A DNA stretch of 64,000 nucleotides from Streptomyces sp. NBC_01707 (GTDB lineage Bacteria; Actinomycetota; Actinomycetes; Streptomycetales; Streptomycetaceae), in contig NZ_CP109190.1 in NCBI RefSeq assembly GCF_041438805.1, forward strand, positions 8,246,001 through 8,310,000, given 5' to 3'. The translations under genes were made by a program, and so were the position numbers. The notes beneath the pieces are model-generated. The model was not told the origin of the DNA and made no database searches. It was given only the letters and a program-made list of their open reading frames with translations. Every line of letters starts with the position of its first letter. The first letter of the stretch is position 1. Shown piece by piece: positions 8,677 through 18,300 of the stretch.

Positions 8677-9468
8677 ATGATGGGACCGGCACACTCACTG
8701 TCCGGGGCGGCGGCGTGGCTGGGCGTGGGCGCGGCGGCGGCTGCCGCGGGTCATACGATGCCGTGGCCCGTCCTGGTCGTCGGTGCACTGATCACCGCGG
8801 GCGCCGCGCTCGCCCCGGACCTCGATCACAAGTCCGCGACCATCTCGCGTGCCTTCGGGCCGGTCTCCCGCGGACTCTGCGAGATCGTCGACAAGCTCTC
8901 GCACGCCGTCTACAAGGCGACCCGCGGTTCCGGTGACCCGCGCAGGAACGGTGGCCACCGGACCCTGACGCACACCTGGCTCTGGGCCGTCCTGATCGGT
9001 GCCGGCGCCTCCGCGGCGGCGATCGCCGGCGGCCGATGGGCGGTCCTCGCGATCCTCTTCGTCCATCTGGTGCTCGCCGTGGAAGGACTGCTGTGGCGGG
9101 CCGCCCGCATGTCCAGCGACGTCCTGGTGTGGCTGCTCGGCGCGACCAGCGCCTGGATCCTGGCGGGCGTCCTGGACAAGCCTGGCAACGGCTCGGACTG
9201 GCTCTTCAGCGCGCCCGGCCAGGAGTACCTCTGGCTCGGTCTGCCGATCGTCCTCGGTGCCCTCGTCCACGACATCGGCGACGCGCTGACCGTCTCCGGC
9301 TGCCCGATCCTGTGGCCGATCCCGGTGGGCCGCAAGCGCTGGTACCCGGTGGGTCCGCCCAAGGTCATGCGATTCCGCGCCGGCAGCTGGGTGGAGCTGA
9401 AGGTGCTCATGCCGGTGTTCATGGTGCTCGGCGGAGCGGGCGCGGCGGCCGCTCTCAACTTCATCTGA
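8677..9468 (+). CDS. Membrane-bound metal-dependent hydrolase (YdjM/DUF457 family)
   Basis: The 263-residue protein has about six hydrophobic segments and the family metal-site motifs: PAHSLSG near the N-terminus, ALAPDLDHKSATIS, and GGHRTLTHTWLW. These place His and Asp residues at the membrane interface. A late LVHDIGDALTVSGCPILWP is also typical. Members are called inner-membrane metal-dependent hydrolases, related to LexA-regulated YdjM; the substrate is unknown. ATG at 8677 follows GGCGGGAAGA. It is transcribed away from the helicase and shares a 138-base divergent intergenic region. Confidence 0.8.
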   Translation: MMGPAHSLSGAAAWLGVGAAAAAAGHTMPWPVLVVGALITAGAALAPDLDHKSATISRAFGPVSRGLCEIVDKLSHAVYKATRGSGDPRRNGGHRTLTHTWLWAVLIGAGASAAAIAGGRWAVLAILFVHLVLAVEGLLWRAARMSSDVLVWLLGATSAWILAGVLDKPGNGSDWLFSAPGQEYLWLGLPIVLGALVHDIGDALTVSGCPILWPIPVGRKRWYPVGPPKVMRFRAGSWVELKVLMPVFMVLGGAGAAAALNFI

Positions 9469-9584
9469 GCACCCCGCCCGGCCACCGGGGGGTCAGGCGG
9501 ATCCGCGTGGCACCAGGCGGTGCGCGCGAACGATCTCCCGCACCGCCCGCGCGATCGGCCTCGACGGCCGCTTCGCTCCGGGGG

Positions 9585-9731
9585 GTATGCACCCTCCACC
9601 TGATGGGCGGAGACTTCGGGCCGCGCGCCAAGGCCGAGCACAACAGCGTCAGCGACATCACCGCCGCCCGCATCGTCTTCGGCTCGGCCGTGCGCACCGC
9701 CGTCGCCGGGCTGGACATCACCACCCGCGGG
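9585..9731 (+). pseudogene. Internal fragment of a nucleoside hydrolase
   Basis: A 48-codon stretch encodes LHLMGGDFGPRAKAEHN then AARIVFGSAVRTAVAGLDIT. This matches the inosine/uridine nucleoside hydrolase core (LMGG...AEFN...DPEAA...V.L.GLDVT). No start, N-terminal DxDxxxDD calcium motif or C-terminus is nearby. Immediately before it, a minus-strand stretch ending at 9493 (ARAVREIVRAHRLVPRGSA then stop) looks like the C-terminus of another unidentified lost gene. Together they fill 9469-9858 with rearrangement debris. Confidence 0.55.
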
Positions 9732-9858
9732 GCGCAGGCGCGGCGAGCGCGTGGAAGGGGAGCCGGCGGGACCGTGGCCACGAAGGTTCCCGGGACGGAG
9801 AACGATCCGCCACGGGTGCCCTCGTCGCGTCCGCCCGGAGAGCCGGAACCGTGCAGCC

Positions 9859-10392
9859 GTGACCGGTTCCGCGCAGCGCCCGCTTCTCTTCCTCGATGTC
9901 GACGGGCCACTCATTCCGTTCGGAGCCACGCCGCGACAGCGCCCGGACGGGTATCCGACGTACCGAACGGGGGCCGCATCCGGGAAGCCCGATTCGAACC
10001 CCCTGCTGAGCAGGATCGATCCCGCGCTCGGGCCCCGGCTGACGGCACTGGGCTGCGATCTCGTCTGGGCCACGACCTGGATGGACGAGGCCAACGAGTG
10101 CATCGCACCGTGGCTCGGCCTGCCGGAGCTGCCCGTGGTGGCCTGGCCGGAGCCGGCGTACGACGACGCACTCGACCGGCGGGACGGGCTGCACTGGAAG
10201 ACGCGCCCCCTCGTCGACCGGGCGGCGGGGCGCACCTTCGTCTGGGTCGACGACGAGATCACCGCCGCCGACCGGGCCTGGGTGGCCGCACATCACCCGG
10301 GGCAGGCCCTGCTCCATCGCGTCGACCCCACCGAGGGGCTCACCGTCGCGGACTTCGCCGCCCTGGACGCGTGGCTGTGCGCGAACCGGTGA
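9859..10392 (+). CDS. HAD-domain hypothetical protein
   Basis: The 177-residue protein begins with LLFLDVDGPLIPFG, the DxDG nucleophile motif of the haloacid dehalogenase superfamily. It continues with VWATTWMDEANECIAPWLG (motif II region) and TFVWVDDEITAADRAW, a DDE-type acidic motif. This group of small actinobacterial HAD proteins has no characterised substrate. GTG at 9859 is chosen because the DxD motif normally sits within the first 20 residues; the longer upstream frame runs through debris. Confidence 0.75.
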   Translation: MTGSAQRPLLFLDVDGPLIPFGATPRQRPDGYPTYRTGAASGKPDSNPLLSRIDPALGPRLTALGCDLVWATTWMDEANECIAPWLGLPELPVVAWPEPAYDDALDRRDGLHWKTRPLVDRAAGRTFVWVDDEITAADRAWVAAHHPGQALLHRVDPTEGLTVADFAALDAWLCANR

Positions 10393-10422
10393 CGGTCCGC
10401 GCACAGCCTCGATCTGCTCCGG

Positions 10423-12204
10423 TCAGCCGTGCCAGGACCGCCACAGCGCCGCATAGGCACCCTCCGCCGCCACCAACTCGTCATGGCTGCCCAGTTCGCT
10501 GATCCGGCCGCTCTCGACCACCGCGATCACATCCGCGTCGTGCGCGGTGTGCAGCCGGTGCGCGATCGCCACGACCGTACGGCCGTCCAGCACCCGTGCC
10601 AGCGAGCGTTCCAGATGCCGGGCCGCCCGCGGGTCCAGCAGCGAGGTCGCCTCGTCCAGCACCAGCGTGTGCGGATCGGCCAGCACCAGCCGGGCCAACG
10701 CGATCTGCTGCGCCTGCGCCGGGGTCAGTGAGAGACCGCCCGAACCGACCTCGGTGTCCAGCCCCTCGTCCAGTGCCTTCGCCCATCCGTCCGCGTCGAC
10801 CGCGGCGAGCGACGCCCACAGCTCGGCGTCCTCGGCACCCGTACGGGCCAGCAGCAGATTGTCGCGCAGCGAACCGACGAACACATGGTGTTCCTGGTTG
10901 ACCAGCGCCACATGCGTACGTACCCGCTCCGCCGTCATCCGGGACAACTCCGCACCACCAAGCGTGACTTCACCGGTCCGTGGGGCGTAGATCCCGGCCA
11001 GCAGCCGGCCGAGCGTGGACTTGCCCGCACCGGAGGGGCCGACCAGCGCCAGGCGCGTGCCCGGGGCGACGTCCAGCGAGACCTTGTGCAGGACGTCGAC
11101 CCCGTCGCGGTAGCCGAAGTGCACATCACCTGCCCGGACGTCCCGGCCGTCCGGCACGACCTCGGTCTCGCCCGCGTCCGGCTCGATGTCCCGTACGCCG
11201 ACCAGCCGGGCCAGCGACACCTGCGCGACCTGCAACTCGTCGTACCAGCGCAGGATCAGACCGATCGGGTCGACCATCATCTGCGCGAGCAGCGCACCGG
11301 TCGTCAGCTGTCCGACGGTGAGCCACCCCTCGATGACGAACCAGCCGCCGAGCATCAGGACCGCGCCGAGGATCGTCACGTACGTGGCGTTGATGACCGG
11401 GAACAGCACCGAACGCAGGAACAGCGTGTACCGCTCCCACGCCGTCCACTCCTTGATCCGCCGGTCCGACAGCGCCACCCGGCGTGCGCCGAGCCGGTGC
11501 GCCTCCACCGTCCGCCCCGCGTCCACGGTCTCCGCGAGCATCGCCGCGACCGCGGCGTATCCGGCGGCCTCCGAGCGGTACGCGGACGGTGCCCGGCGAA
11601 AGTACCAGCGGCAGCCGAGGATCAGCACCGGCAGGGCGATCAGCACGGAGAGAGCCAGCGGGGGAGCGGTCACGGTGAGCGCACCGAGCAGCAGCCCCGC
11701 CCACACCACACCGATCGCCAGCTGCGGCACGGCCTCACGCATCGCGTTGGCCAGCCGGTCGATGTCCGTGGTGATCCGGGACAGCAGATCACCGGTCCCG
11801 GCCCGCTCCAGCACCCCCGGCGGCAGTCCGACCGAACGGACGAGGAAGTCCTCGCGCAGATCGGCCAGCATCTCCTCGCCGAGCATCGCGCTGCGCAGCC
11901 GCATCATCCGTGTGAACACGGTCTGCACCACCAGCGCGAACGCGAACACCGCGGCGGTGCGCTCCAGATGCAGGTCGGCGACCCCGGTCGACAGGTCCTC
12001 GACCAGCCCGCCCAGCAGATACGGCCCGACGATCGAGGCGATCACCGCGACCGCGTTGACCGAGATGAGCACGGCGAACGGCTTGCGGTGGCGCCGCATC
12101 AGCTCCTGTACATAGGCCCGTACGGTGGCCGGGGTGCCGACCGGCAGGGTCGTGGCCGACTCCGGGGCGGCCGGGTCGTACGCCGGTTGTGCGACGCCGA
12201 TCAT
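10423..12204 (-). CDS. ABC exporter half-transporter with intact catalytic site but degenerate signature
   Basis: The 593-residue protein has an exporter-type six-helix domain (residues about 40-320) and a C-terminal nucleotide-binding domain. Walker A GPSGAGKST, Walker B LVLDEATS and the H-loop AIAHRLH are intact, but the signature LSGGQ is replaced by LTPAQ. Its start overlaps the stop of the upstream half-transporter by 4 bases, so the two are co-translated and probably form a heterodimer. In such exporters one composite ATP site is inactive. The substrate is unknown; the pair belongs to the TmrAB-like multidrug/lipid exporter class. Confidence 0.88.
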   Translation of the reverse strand: MIGVAQPAYDPAAPESATTLPVGTPATVRAYVQELMRRHRKPFAVLISVNAVAVIASIVGPYLLGGLVEDLSTGVADLHLERTAAVFAFALVVQTVFTRMMRLRSAMLGEEMLADLREDFLVRSVGLPPGVLERAGTGDLLSRITTDIDRLANAMREAVPQLAIGVVWAGLLLGALTVTAPPLALSVLIALPVLILGCRWYFRRAPSAYRSEAAGYAAVAAMLAETVDAGRTVEAHRLGARRVALSDRRIKEWTAWERYTLFLRSVLFPVINATYVTILGAVLMLGGWFVIEGWLTVGQLTTGALLAQMMVDPIGLILRWYDELQVAQVSLARLVGVRDIEPDAGETEVVPDGRDVRAGDVHFGYRDGVDVLHKVSLDVAPGTRLALVGPSGAGKSTLGRLLAGIYAPRTGEVTLGGAELSRMTAERVRTHVALVNQEHHVFVGSLRDNLLLARTGAEDAELWASLAAVDADGWAKALDEGLDTEVGSGGLSLTPAQAQQIALARLVLADPHTLVLDEATSLLDPRAARHLERSLARVLDGRTVVAIAHRLHTAHDADVIAVVESGRISELGSHDELVAAEGAYAALWRSWHG

Positions 12205-14048
12205 GCCCTCTCCTCGATTTCCTCGATCGATCCGATCTCGTCGATCTTGTCCAGTGCGGTCAGGGCCATCTCGTCCTCGGTCTCACGGGTGACGACCGCC
12301 CGGTACCGCGGTTCGGTCTGCAGCAGCTCGCGGTGCGCACCGACCGCCACGACGGTGCCGTCGTGCACCAGCACCACCCGGTCCGCGAGGTCGAGCAGCA
12401 GGGGCGACGAAGCGAAAGCGACCGTCGTACGACCGGTGCGCAGCTCCTTGATCCCCGCGGCGACCCGGGCCTCGGTGTGCGAGTCGACGGCGGACGTCGG
12501 CTCGTCCAGAACCAGCGCCTCAGGGTCGGTGACCAGTGAACGGGCCAGCGCGAGCCGCTGGCGCTGCCCGCCGGAGAGCGACCGGCCCCGCTCGGTGATC
12601 CTGGTGGTCATCGGGTCGCCGTCGGTGGCCACGGAGGCCTGCGCCAGCGCGTCCAGCACATCACCGCACTGGGCGGCCGACAGCGCGTCCTCGGCGGTCA
12701 CCAGACCGGACGACGGCACGTCGAGCAGCTCCCGCAGTGTCCCGGAGAGCAGCACCGGGTCCTTGTCCTGGACCAGCACCGCGGTCCGGGCGGCCGCCAG
12801 CGGAAGCTCGTCCAGCGGCACGCCACCGAGCAGGACGGACGGGGTCCTGTCCGGCGGGCCCTGGGGGGCGTCGTCCGCCGTGTCCGGCTCCGCGCCCACC
12901 TCGGCGTGTCCGCCGAGCCGCTCGGCGAGCCGGCCCGCCTCGTCCGGATCGCCGCAGACCACGGCGGTGAACAGGCCCGACGGTGCCATCAGCCCGGTGA
13001 CCGGGTCGTACAGGTCACCGGCCGGTACCGCGTCGACGGTCGAAGGCTCGGCGGTGCGGTGCAGCGAAAGCACCCGGACGGCCCGCTGCGCGGACGGCCG
13101 CGAGAAGGAGTACGCCATCGCGATCTCCTCGAAGTGCCGCAGCGGGAAGAGCATCAGTGTCGCCGCGCTGTACACCGTGACCAGCTGACCGACCTCGATC
13201 CGGCCGTCGTGGGCCAGCGTCGCTCCGTACACGACCAGCGAGATCAGCAGCACGCCCGGCAGCAGCACCTGGATCGCCGAGATCAGCGACCACATCTGCG
13301 CGCTGCGCACCGCGGCCTTGCGGACCTCCTGCGAGGCGCTCCGGTAGCGGCCGAGAAACAGCTCCTCGCCACCGATACCGCGCAGCACCCGCAGGCCGGC
13401 GACGGTGTCCGACGCCAGCTCGGTGGCCTTGCCGGCCTTCTCGCGCTGGAGGTCGGCGCGCCGGGTGGCGCGGGGGAGCAGCGGCAGCACCGCCAGCGCC
13501 AGGAGCGGCATGGCGAGCACCACCAGGATGCCCAGTGACGGCAGATAGAGGACGAGCCCGACGCAGATCAGTACGAGAGCGGCGGCCGCGGCGGCGAAAC
13601 GCGAGAGCGCCTCGACGAACCAGCCGATCTTCTCGACGTCGCCGGTGGACACTGCGACGACCTCGCCCGCGGCGACCCGGCGGGTCAGCGCGGCGCCGAG
13701 CTCCGCCGTCTTGCGGGCCAGTAGCTGCTGCACGCGGGCGGCGGCAGTGATCCAGTTGGTGACGGCGGTCCGGTGGAGCATGGTGTCGCCGACCGCGATC
13801 AGCACACCGAGGACCGCGATGAGCCCGCCCGCAAGCGCAAGCCGGCCGCCTGAACGGTCGACCACCGCCTGCACGGCGAAGCCGACGGCCAGCGGCAGCC
13901 CGGCGATGGAGCACTGGTGCAGCAGACCCCAGGACATGGACTTGAGCTGGCCACGGATCTGGTTGCGGCCGAGCCAGAGCAGGAAGCGTGGGCCTGACCG
14001 GACATCAGGATCGCCAGGATCTGAATACGGAAGATCGCGAATCTGCAT
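12201..14048 (-). CDS. ABC exporter half-transporter lacking Walker A (degenerate partner)
   Basis: The 615-residue protein has a six-helix exporter domain and a nucleotide-binding domain with a perfect signature (RSLSGGQRQRLALARSL) and Walker B (ALVLDEPTSAVD). Where Walker A should be, the sequence is AVVCGDPDEAGRLAERL with no GxxGxGK[ST], and the H-loop reads AFASSP with no histidine. Its own nucleotide pocket should not hydrolyse ATP, while its signature can complete the partner's site. It is the first gene of a two-gene operon, divergent from the L,D-transpeptidase gene. Confidence 0.88.
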   Translation of the reverse strand: MQIRDLPYSDPGDPDVRSGPRFLLWLGRNQIRGQLKSMSWGLLHQCSIAGLPLAVGFAVQAVVDRSGGRLALAGGLIAVLGVLIAVGDTMLHRTAVTNWITAAARVQQLLARKTAELGAALTRRVAAGEVVAVSTGDVEKIGWFVEALSRFAAAAAALVLICVGLVLYLPSLGILVVLAMPLLALAVLPLLPRATRRADLQREKAGKATELASDTVAGLRVLRGIGGEELFLGRYRSASQEVRKAAVRSAQMWSLISAIQVLLPGVLLISLVVYGATLAHDGRIEVGQLVTVYSAATLMLFPLRHFEEIAMAYSFSRPSAQRAVRVLSLHRTAEPSTVDAVPAGDLYDPVTGLMAPSGLFTAVVCGDPDEAGRLAERLGGHAEVGAEPDTADDAPQGPPDRTPSVLLGGVPLDELPLAAARTAVLVQDKDPVLLSGTLRELLDVPSSGLVTAEDALSAAQCGDVLDALAQASVATDGDPMTTRITERGRSLSGGQRQRLALARSLVTDPEALVLDEPTSAVDSHTEARVAAGIKELRTGRTTVAFASSPLLLDLADRVVLVHDGTVVAVGAHRELLQTEPRYRAVVTRETEDEMALTALDKIDEIGSIEEIEERA

Positions 14049-14246
14049 GACGTCCCATGGTTCGGAAGGGCGGAGATCTGTCGAAGACCTCGAGGAACGG
14101 GTGGGGGGACCAAACCGTGCAAGGTTCGCGTCCTGCCGCGGTCCGAGGCAAACGGTTTTTCGCTCGACGGTAAAGATTCGGCTCGTATTCGAGGCGGGTC
14201 ACAGGCCGTGAGCCCGGCCGCTCGGCCGTGGTGCGAATATGGGCGG

Positions 14247-14984
14247 ATGCGAATAAGCGGTCCGGTACGAATGGCTGTCGCGGCAGCGGCCTGCGGTCTC
14301 ATGCTCACTCCCCTGACAGCGTGCGGCAGCTCGCCCCAGGGACAGCAGGACGACACGAAATCCGGTGGCGCAACGAACCGGAAGGCGCCGACCGCCGATC
14401 TGAAGCGCATTCCCGACGTGGGCGACCGGCTGTACGCGCAGATACCCAAGAACTCGCGGCAGGTCGTCGCGGTCTACGGCGTGGGCAAGAACTCGGCCGA
14501 CTCCACCGTCGTGCTGTACACCAAGCACGGCGCCACCTGGGACACCACCGGCAGCTGGAAGGCCCACAACGGCAGGAAGGGCTGGACCACCGACCATCAC
14601 GAGGACGACAAGCGCAGTCCGGTCGGGGTGTTCACGCTCACCGACGCGGGCGGTGCGCTGGCCGACCCGGGTGCCCTCCTCCCGTACACGCAGTCGGCGT
14701 CGATCCAGGCACCGCGCTACTGGTCGAAGCCGTACTGGCACGACTTCGATTACGTCATCGCCATCGACTACAACCGCGTCAAGGGCACTGCGCCCAACGA
14801 CCCCACGCGCCCGCTGGGACAGTCGAAGGGTGGCAGCATCTGGCTGCACATGGACCACGGCAGCGGTACGTCGGCCTGTGTGAGCCTGCCCAAATCGGCC
14901 ATGCAACTGCTGCTGCGCACCCTCGACCCGAAGCAGCACCCGGTCGTGGTGATGGGCGACAAGGCGACGCTCCGGGCGGCCTGA
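14247..14984 (+). CDS. L,D-transpeptidase (YkuD-fold) lipoprotein
   Basis: The 245-residue protein starts with a lipoprotein signal (hydrophobic stretch then LTAC, lipidation cysteine near residue 29). The catalytic region resembles YkuD: HMDHGSGTSACVSL supplies the His and Cys of the L,D-transpeptidase motif. It probably cross-links or modifies peptidoglycan at the outer face of the membrane. ATG at 14247 puts the charged MRISGPVR signal n-region at the N-terminus; an upstream in-frame start would not. It is divergent from the ABC exporter operon. Confidence 0.8.
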   Translation: MRISGPVRMAVAAAACGLMLTPLTACGSSPQGQQDDTKSGGATNRKAPTADLKRIPDVGDRLYAQIPKNSRQVVAVYGVGKNSADSTVVLYTKHGATWDTTGSWKAHNGRKGWTTDHHEDDKRSPVGVFTLTDAGGALADPGALLPYTQSASIQAPRYWSKPYWHDFDYVIAIDYNRVKGTAPNDPTRPLGQSKGGSIWLHMDHGSGTSACVSLPKSAMQLLLRTLDPKQHPVVVMGDKATLRAA

Positions 14985-14992
14985 CCACGCCA

Positions 14993-15022
14993 CCCTCTCG
15001 TCCGGCCGCCTCTACGAGAGGG
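14993..15022. terminator. Bidirectional stem-loop between convergent genes
   Basis: CCCTCTCG pairs with CGAGAGGG 14 bases later, an 8 bp stem between the convergent transpeptidase and flavin/Fe-S oxidoreductase genes. There is no U-tract, as is usual for Streptomyces terminators. Confidence 0.5.
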
Positions 15023-15071
15023 AGCTGATCGCCGCGGGCGTGGGCAGGTACGCGATCGTGCGGGGAAGGCA

Positions 15072-17996
15072 TCAGGGACGGGTCGCCCGCTCCAGTTCCA
15101 TCAGGACCGAGTGGTACTCGCGCCCCGTGGCCCGGTCCATGCCGATCTCGCACATCCGGTTGGCGGACAGATACGCGTCGTACTCGCGGGAGTTCACCTC
15201 GGCGGCCTCCTTCGCCGTCGCCGACGCCGTCAGCTCCTTGTGCAGCATCCCGCGGTCTCCCGCGAACGCGCAGCACCCGGCGTCGTCCGGGACGACGACC
15301 TCCTCCGCGCACGCCTCGGCGACCGCACGCAACTGATCCACGTCACCCAGGTGTTGCATCGAACATGTCGGGTGCAGGACCGCCGAGCCGGTCTTGCGCA
15401 GGATCGTCAGCTCCGGCAGCAGCTCGTCGGCCGCCCAGACGAGGGAGTCGACGATGCTCAGCTCCCGGTGCAACTCCCGGTTTTCGTCGGTGAGGTACGG
15501 CACCACCTCATGGGCGATACCCAGCGTGCACGACGAGGCGTCGACGACCAGCGGAAGCCGGCCGCCCGCCGTCCAGCCCCAGGCGGCCTCGACGATGCGG
15601 TTGGCCATCACCACATTGCCCTCGTCGTACCCCTTCGAGTGCCAGATCGTCGCGCAGCAGGTTCCCGCGACATCCTCCGGGATCCAGACCGGCTTTCCGG
15701 CACGGGCCGAGACGGCGACGACGGCCTGCGGCAGCGAAGGGCCGCGGTGGCCGTCGGGGCCGCCGAAGATCCGGTTCACACAGGCCGGATAGTAGACGGC
15801 GCTGGCTCCGACCCGCGAGGTGCGCGGCAGTTTGCGAGCGGCCGCGCCAGGGATCTCCGGCAGCCACTCGGGCACCAGATCGGGGCGTACGGCCTTGCGG
15901 GCGAGCCCGGTGACGGTCTCCAGCAGCCGGTCGCCGATCCTGTCCGCCGCGGCGACCGCCAGCCGCGCCGAGGCCTCCACCGCCTTGAAGTTCTTCGCCG
16001 TGAGCGCGGCGATCCGTTCCTCGCGCGGCGAGTGCCGCTGGTGGCGGAAGTCCTTCATCATGGCCCCGGTGTCGATGCCGACCGGGCAGGCGAGTTTGCA
16101 GGTGGAGTCACCCGCGCAGGTGTCGACGGCGTCGTAGCCGTACGCGTCGAGCAGTTCGGTCTCCACCGGCGAACCGTTCGGCTGCCGCATCATCTCCCGC
16201 CGCAGCACGATCCGCTGGCGCGGAGTGGTGGTCAAGTCCTCGCTGGGACAGGTCGGTTCGCAGAAGCCGCACTCGATGCACGGGTCGGCGATCAGCTCGA
16301 CCTCGGGGATGGTCTTCAGCCCGCGCAGATGGGCCTTCGGGTCGCGGTCGAGGACGATCCGGGGCGCCAGCACCCCGTCGGGGTCGATGACCTGCTTCGT
16401 GCGCCACATCAGCTCGGTCGCCTTGGGGCCCCACTCCAGCTCCAGGAACGGAGCGATGTTGCGGCCGGTGGCGTGCTCCGCCTTGAGCGAGCCGTCGAAG
16501 CGCTCCACCGTCAGTCGGCAGAAGTCGTCCATGAACGCGGCGTACCGGTCGACGTCGGACGGCTTCGCCGCGTCGAAGGCGAGCAGGAAGTGCAGATTGC
16601 CGTGTGCGGCGTGACCCGCGACGGCGGCGTCGAAGCCGTGCTCCGCCTGGAGCCGGAGAAGGGATTCGCAGGCGTCGGCGAGCTGCGACGGCGGGACCGC
16701 GAAGTCCTCCGTGATCAGCGTCGTACCCGACGGGCGGGAGCCGCCGACTGCGGTGACGAAGGCTTTGCGGGCCTTCCAGTAACCGGAGATGGCCTTGGTC
16801 TCGCGGGTGAACTCGTTGGTCACCGAGGCCACCGGCGCGACAAGATCCAGCCCCTTGACCGCCGCGGCCGCCGCACGCTCGTACGCCTCCTGCCCCGGCT
16901 CGTCCGGAGCCCGGAACTCCACCAGCAGCGCCGCGGTCTCCTTGGGCAGCTCGGCCCAGTCGGCCGGTACGCCCTGGACGCTCACCGAAGCGCGCAGCGT
17001 ATTGCCGTCCATCAGCTCGACGGCGATCGCACCCGCCTCGTTGAAGCGGGGCACGGCAGCCGCCGCGGCGGTCAGCGAGGGGAAGAAGAGCAGCGCGCTG
17101 GAGACCTTCCGGTCCAGCGGCAGGGTGTCGAAGACGACCTCGGAGATGAACCCGAAGGTGCCCTCCGAGCCGACCATCAGCCCGCGCAGGATCTGTACGG
17201 GCGTCGAGCCGTCCAGGAAGGCGTCGAGCCGGTACCCGTTGGTGTTCTTGATCTCGTACTTGGCGCGGATCCGGGCGGTGAGCTCCGCATCCGCCTCGAT
17301 CTCCGCCTTGAGGGCCAGCAGCTCCTCGCACAGCCGAGGCTCGGCATGCGCCAGCAGCTCGTCCGCCGCCGGATCGGCGGTGTCGACGACCGTGCCGCTG
17401 GGCAGGACGAAGGTGAGCGAGGAGACGGTGCGGTACGAATTGCGGGTGGTGCCGGCGGTCATTCCGGAGGCGTTGTTGGCGACGACCCCGCCGATCGTGC
17501 ACGCGATGGCGCTGGCCGGGTCGGGGCCCAGCAGCCTGCCGTACCGGGCGAGGGTGGCATTGGCGCGCATGACCGTGGTCCCGGGGCGGATACGGGCCTG
17601 CGCGCCGTCGTCCAGGACTTCGATGCCCGTCCAGTGGTGGCGGACGTCGACAAGGATGTCCTCGCCCTGCGCCTGGCCGTTCAGACTGGTGCCGGCGGCC
17701 CGGAAGACGACTTCGCGGCCCTTGCCGTGCGCGTACGACAGGATCGCCGAGAGGTCGTCGATGTCCTCGGGGACCACGACGACCTGCGGGACGAACCGGT
17801 AGGGGCTGGCATCGGAGGCGTACTTCACCAGGTCGGAGACCTTCCACAGCACCTTCTCCGGCCCCAGCAGGGCGGTCAGCTCGCCGCGCAGCGGTTCGGG
17901 TGTACCCGCCGCCCGGCTGTCGAGGACCCGATCGTGGGACGCGGAGCGCGCCGCACCAGGACGGAGGGCTTCGGGCTTCGGCTCCAGCAGCGGCAT
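15072..17996 (-). CDS. FAD-linked oxidase / Fe-S fusion protein (D-lactate dehydrogenase-like)
   Basis: The 974-residue fusion has an N-terminal FAD-binding domain (VVFRAAGTSLNGQAQGEDIL, GGVVANNASGMT), a FAD-oxidase C-terminal domain, and a ferredoxin-like unit with CIECGFCEPTCPSED and CAGDSTCKLACPVG. It ends with two cysteine-rich CCG domains (AGTCCATIW, DAGCCAFAGDRG). This fused GlcD plus GlcF/LldE architecture is seen in D-lactate or 2-hydroxyglutarate-type dehydrogenases that pass electrons to the quinone pool. It is likely peripheral to the membrane. Which 2-hydroxyacid it oxidises cannot be told from sequence. Confidence 0.85.
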   Translation of the reverse strand: MPLLEPKPEALRPGAARSASHDRVLDSRAAGTPEPLRGELTALLGPEKVLWKVSDLVKYASDASPYRFVPQVVVVPEDIDDLSAILSYAHGKGREVVFRAAGTSLNGQAQGEDILVDVRHHWTGIEVLDDGAQARIRPGTTVMRANATLARYGRLLGPDPASAIACTIGGVVANNASGMTAGTTRNSYRTVSSLTFVLPSGTVVDTADPAADELLAHAEPRLCEELLALKAEIEADAELTARIRAKYEIKNTNGYRLDAFLDGSTPVQILRGLMVGSEGTFGFISEVVFDTLPLDRKVSSALLFFPSLTAAAAAVPRFNEAGAIAVELMDGNTLRASVSVQGVPADWAELPKETAALLVEFRAPDEPGQEAYERAAAAAVKGLDLVAPVASVTNEFTRETKAISGYWKARKAFVTAVGGSRPSGTTLITEDFAVPPSQLADACESLLRLQAEHGFDAAVAGHAAHGNLHFLLAFDAAKPSDVDRYAAFMDDFCRLTVERFDGSLKAEHATGRNIAPFLELEWGPKATELMWRTKQVIDPDGVLAPRIVLDRDPKAHLRGLKTIPEVELIADPCIECGFCEPTCPSEDLTTTPRQRIVLRREMMRQPNGSPVETELLDAYGYDAVDTCAGDSTCKLACPVGIDTGAMMKDFRHQRHSPREERIAALTAKNFKAVEASARLAVAAADRIGDRLLETVTGLARKAVRPDLVPEWLPEIPGAAARKLPRTSRVGASAVYYPACVNRIFGGPDGHRGPSLPQAVVAVSARAGKPVWIPEDVAGTCCATIWHSKGYDEGNVVMANRIVEAAWGWTAGGRLPLVVDASSCTLGIAHEVVPYLTDENRELHRELSIVDSLVWAADELLPELTILRKTGSAVLHPTCSMQHLGDVDQLRAVAEACAEEVVVPDDAGCCAFAGDRGMLHKELTASATAKEAAEVNSREYDAYLSANRMCEIGMDRATGREYHSVLMELERATRP

Positions 17997-18300
17997 GACG
18001 ATGGTCCCCTCGGCGGTTCGGTGCGGTACTCCCACCTTTCTACCAGCGGAGATCCGCACGGCTCGTGCCCGGTTCATGATCGGCACGACGACCGGTCGGG
18101 CCCGCGGGTATCGGCGGGCCCGCAGCCGTCGGTGTGGCCAGGGGCTGTCCCGTGATCCCTGGTGGATCGGCGCGTGGCGTCGGATGCGGTGGATCGCTAG
18201 GCGGAGGGGCGTCCGCACAGGGGCGTATGCGGGCGTTCCGGCGACGCGGTGAGGTGCCGTAGCTGTCGTCGTGCGCCCGCCAGGGGTGACGGGGCAGCCC
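17997..18300. other. Intergenic region upstream of the FAD/Fe-S oxidoreductase
   Basis: About 300 bases between the oxidoreductase start and the end of the marR-like gene. It should contain the oxidoreductase promoter, but no convincing -35/-10 pair, operator or small gene was seen. Confidence 0.4.

Noticed and set aside
15111..18155. A 1014-codon open frame opposite the FAD/Fe-S oxidoreductase
   Set aside because: It is an antisense shadow of a well-conserved gene and has no recognisable motifs.
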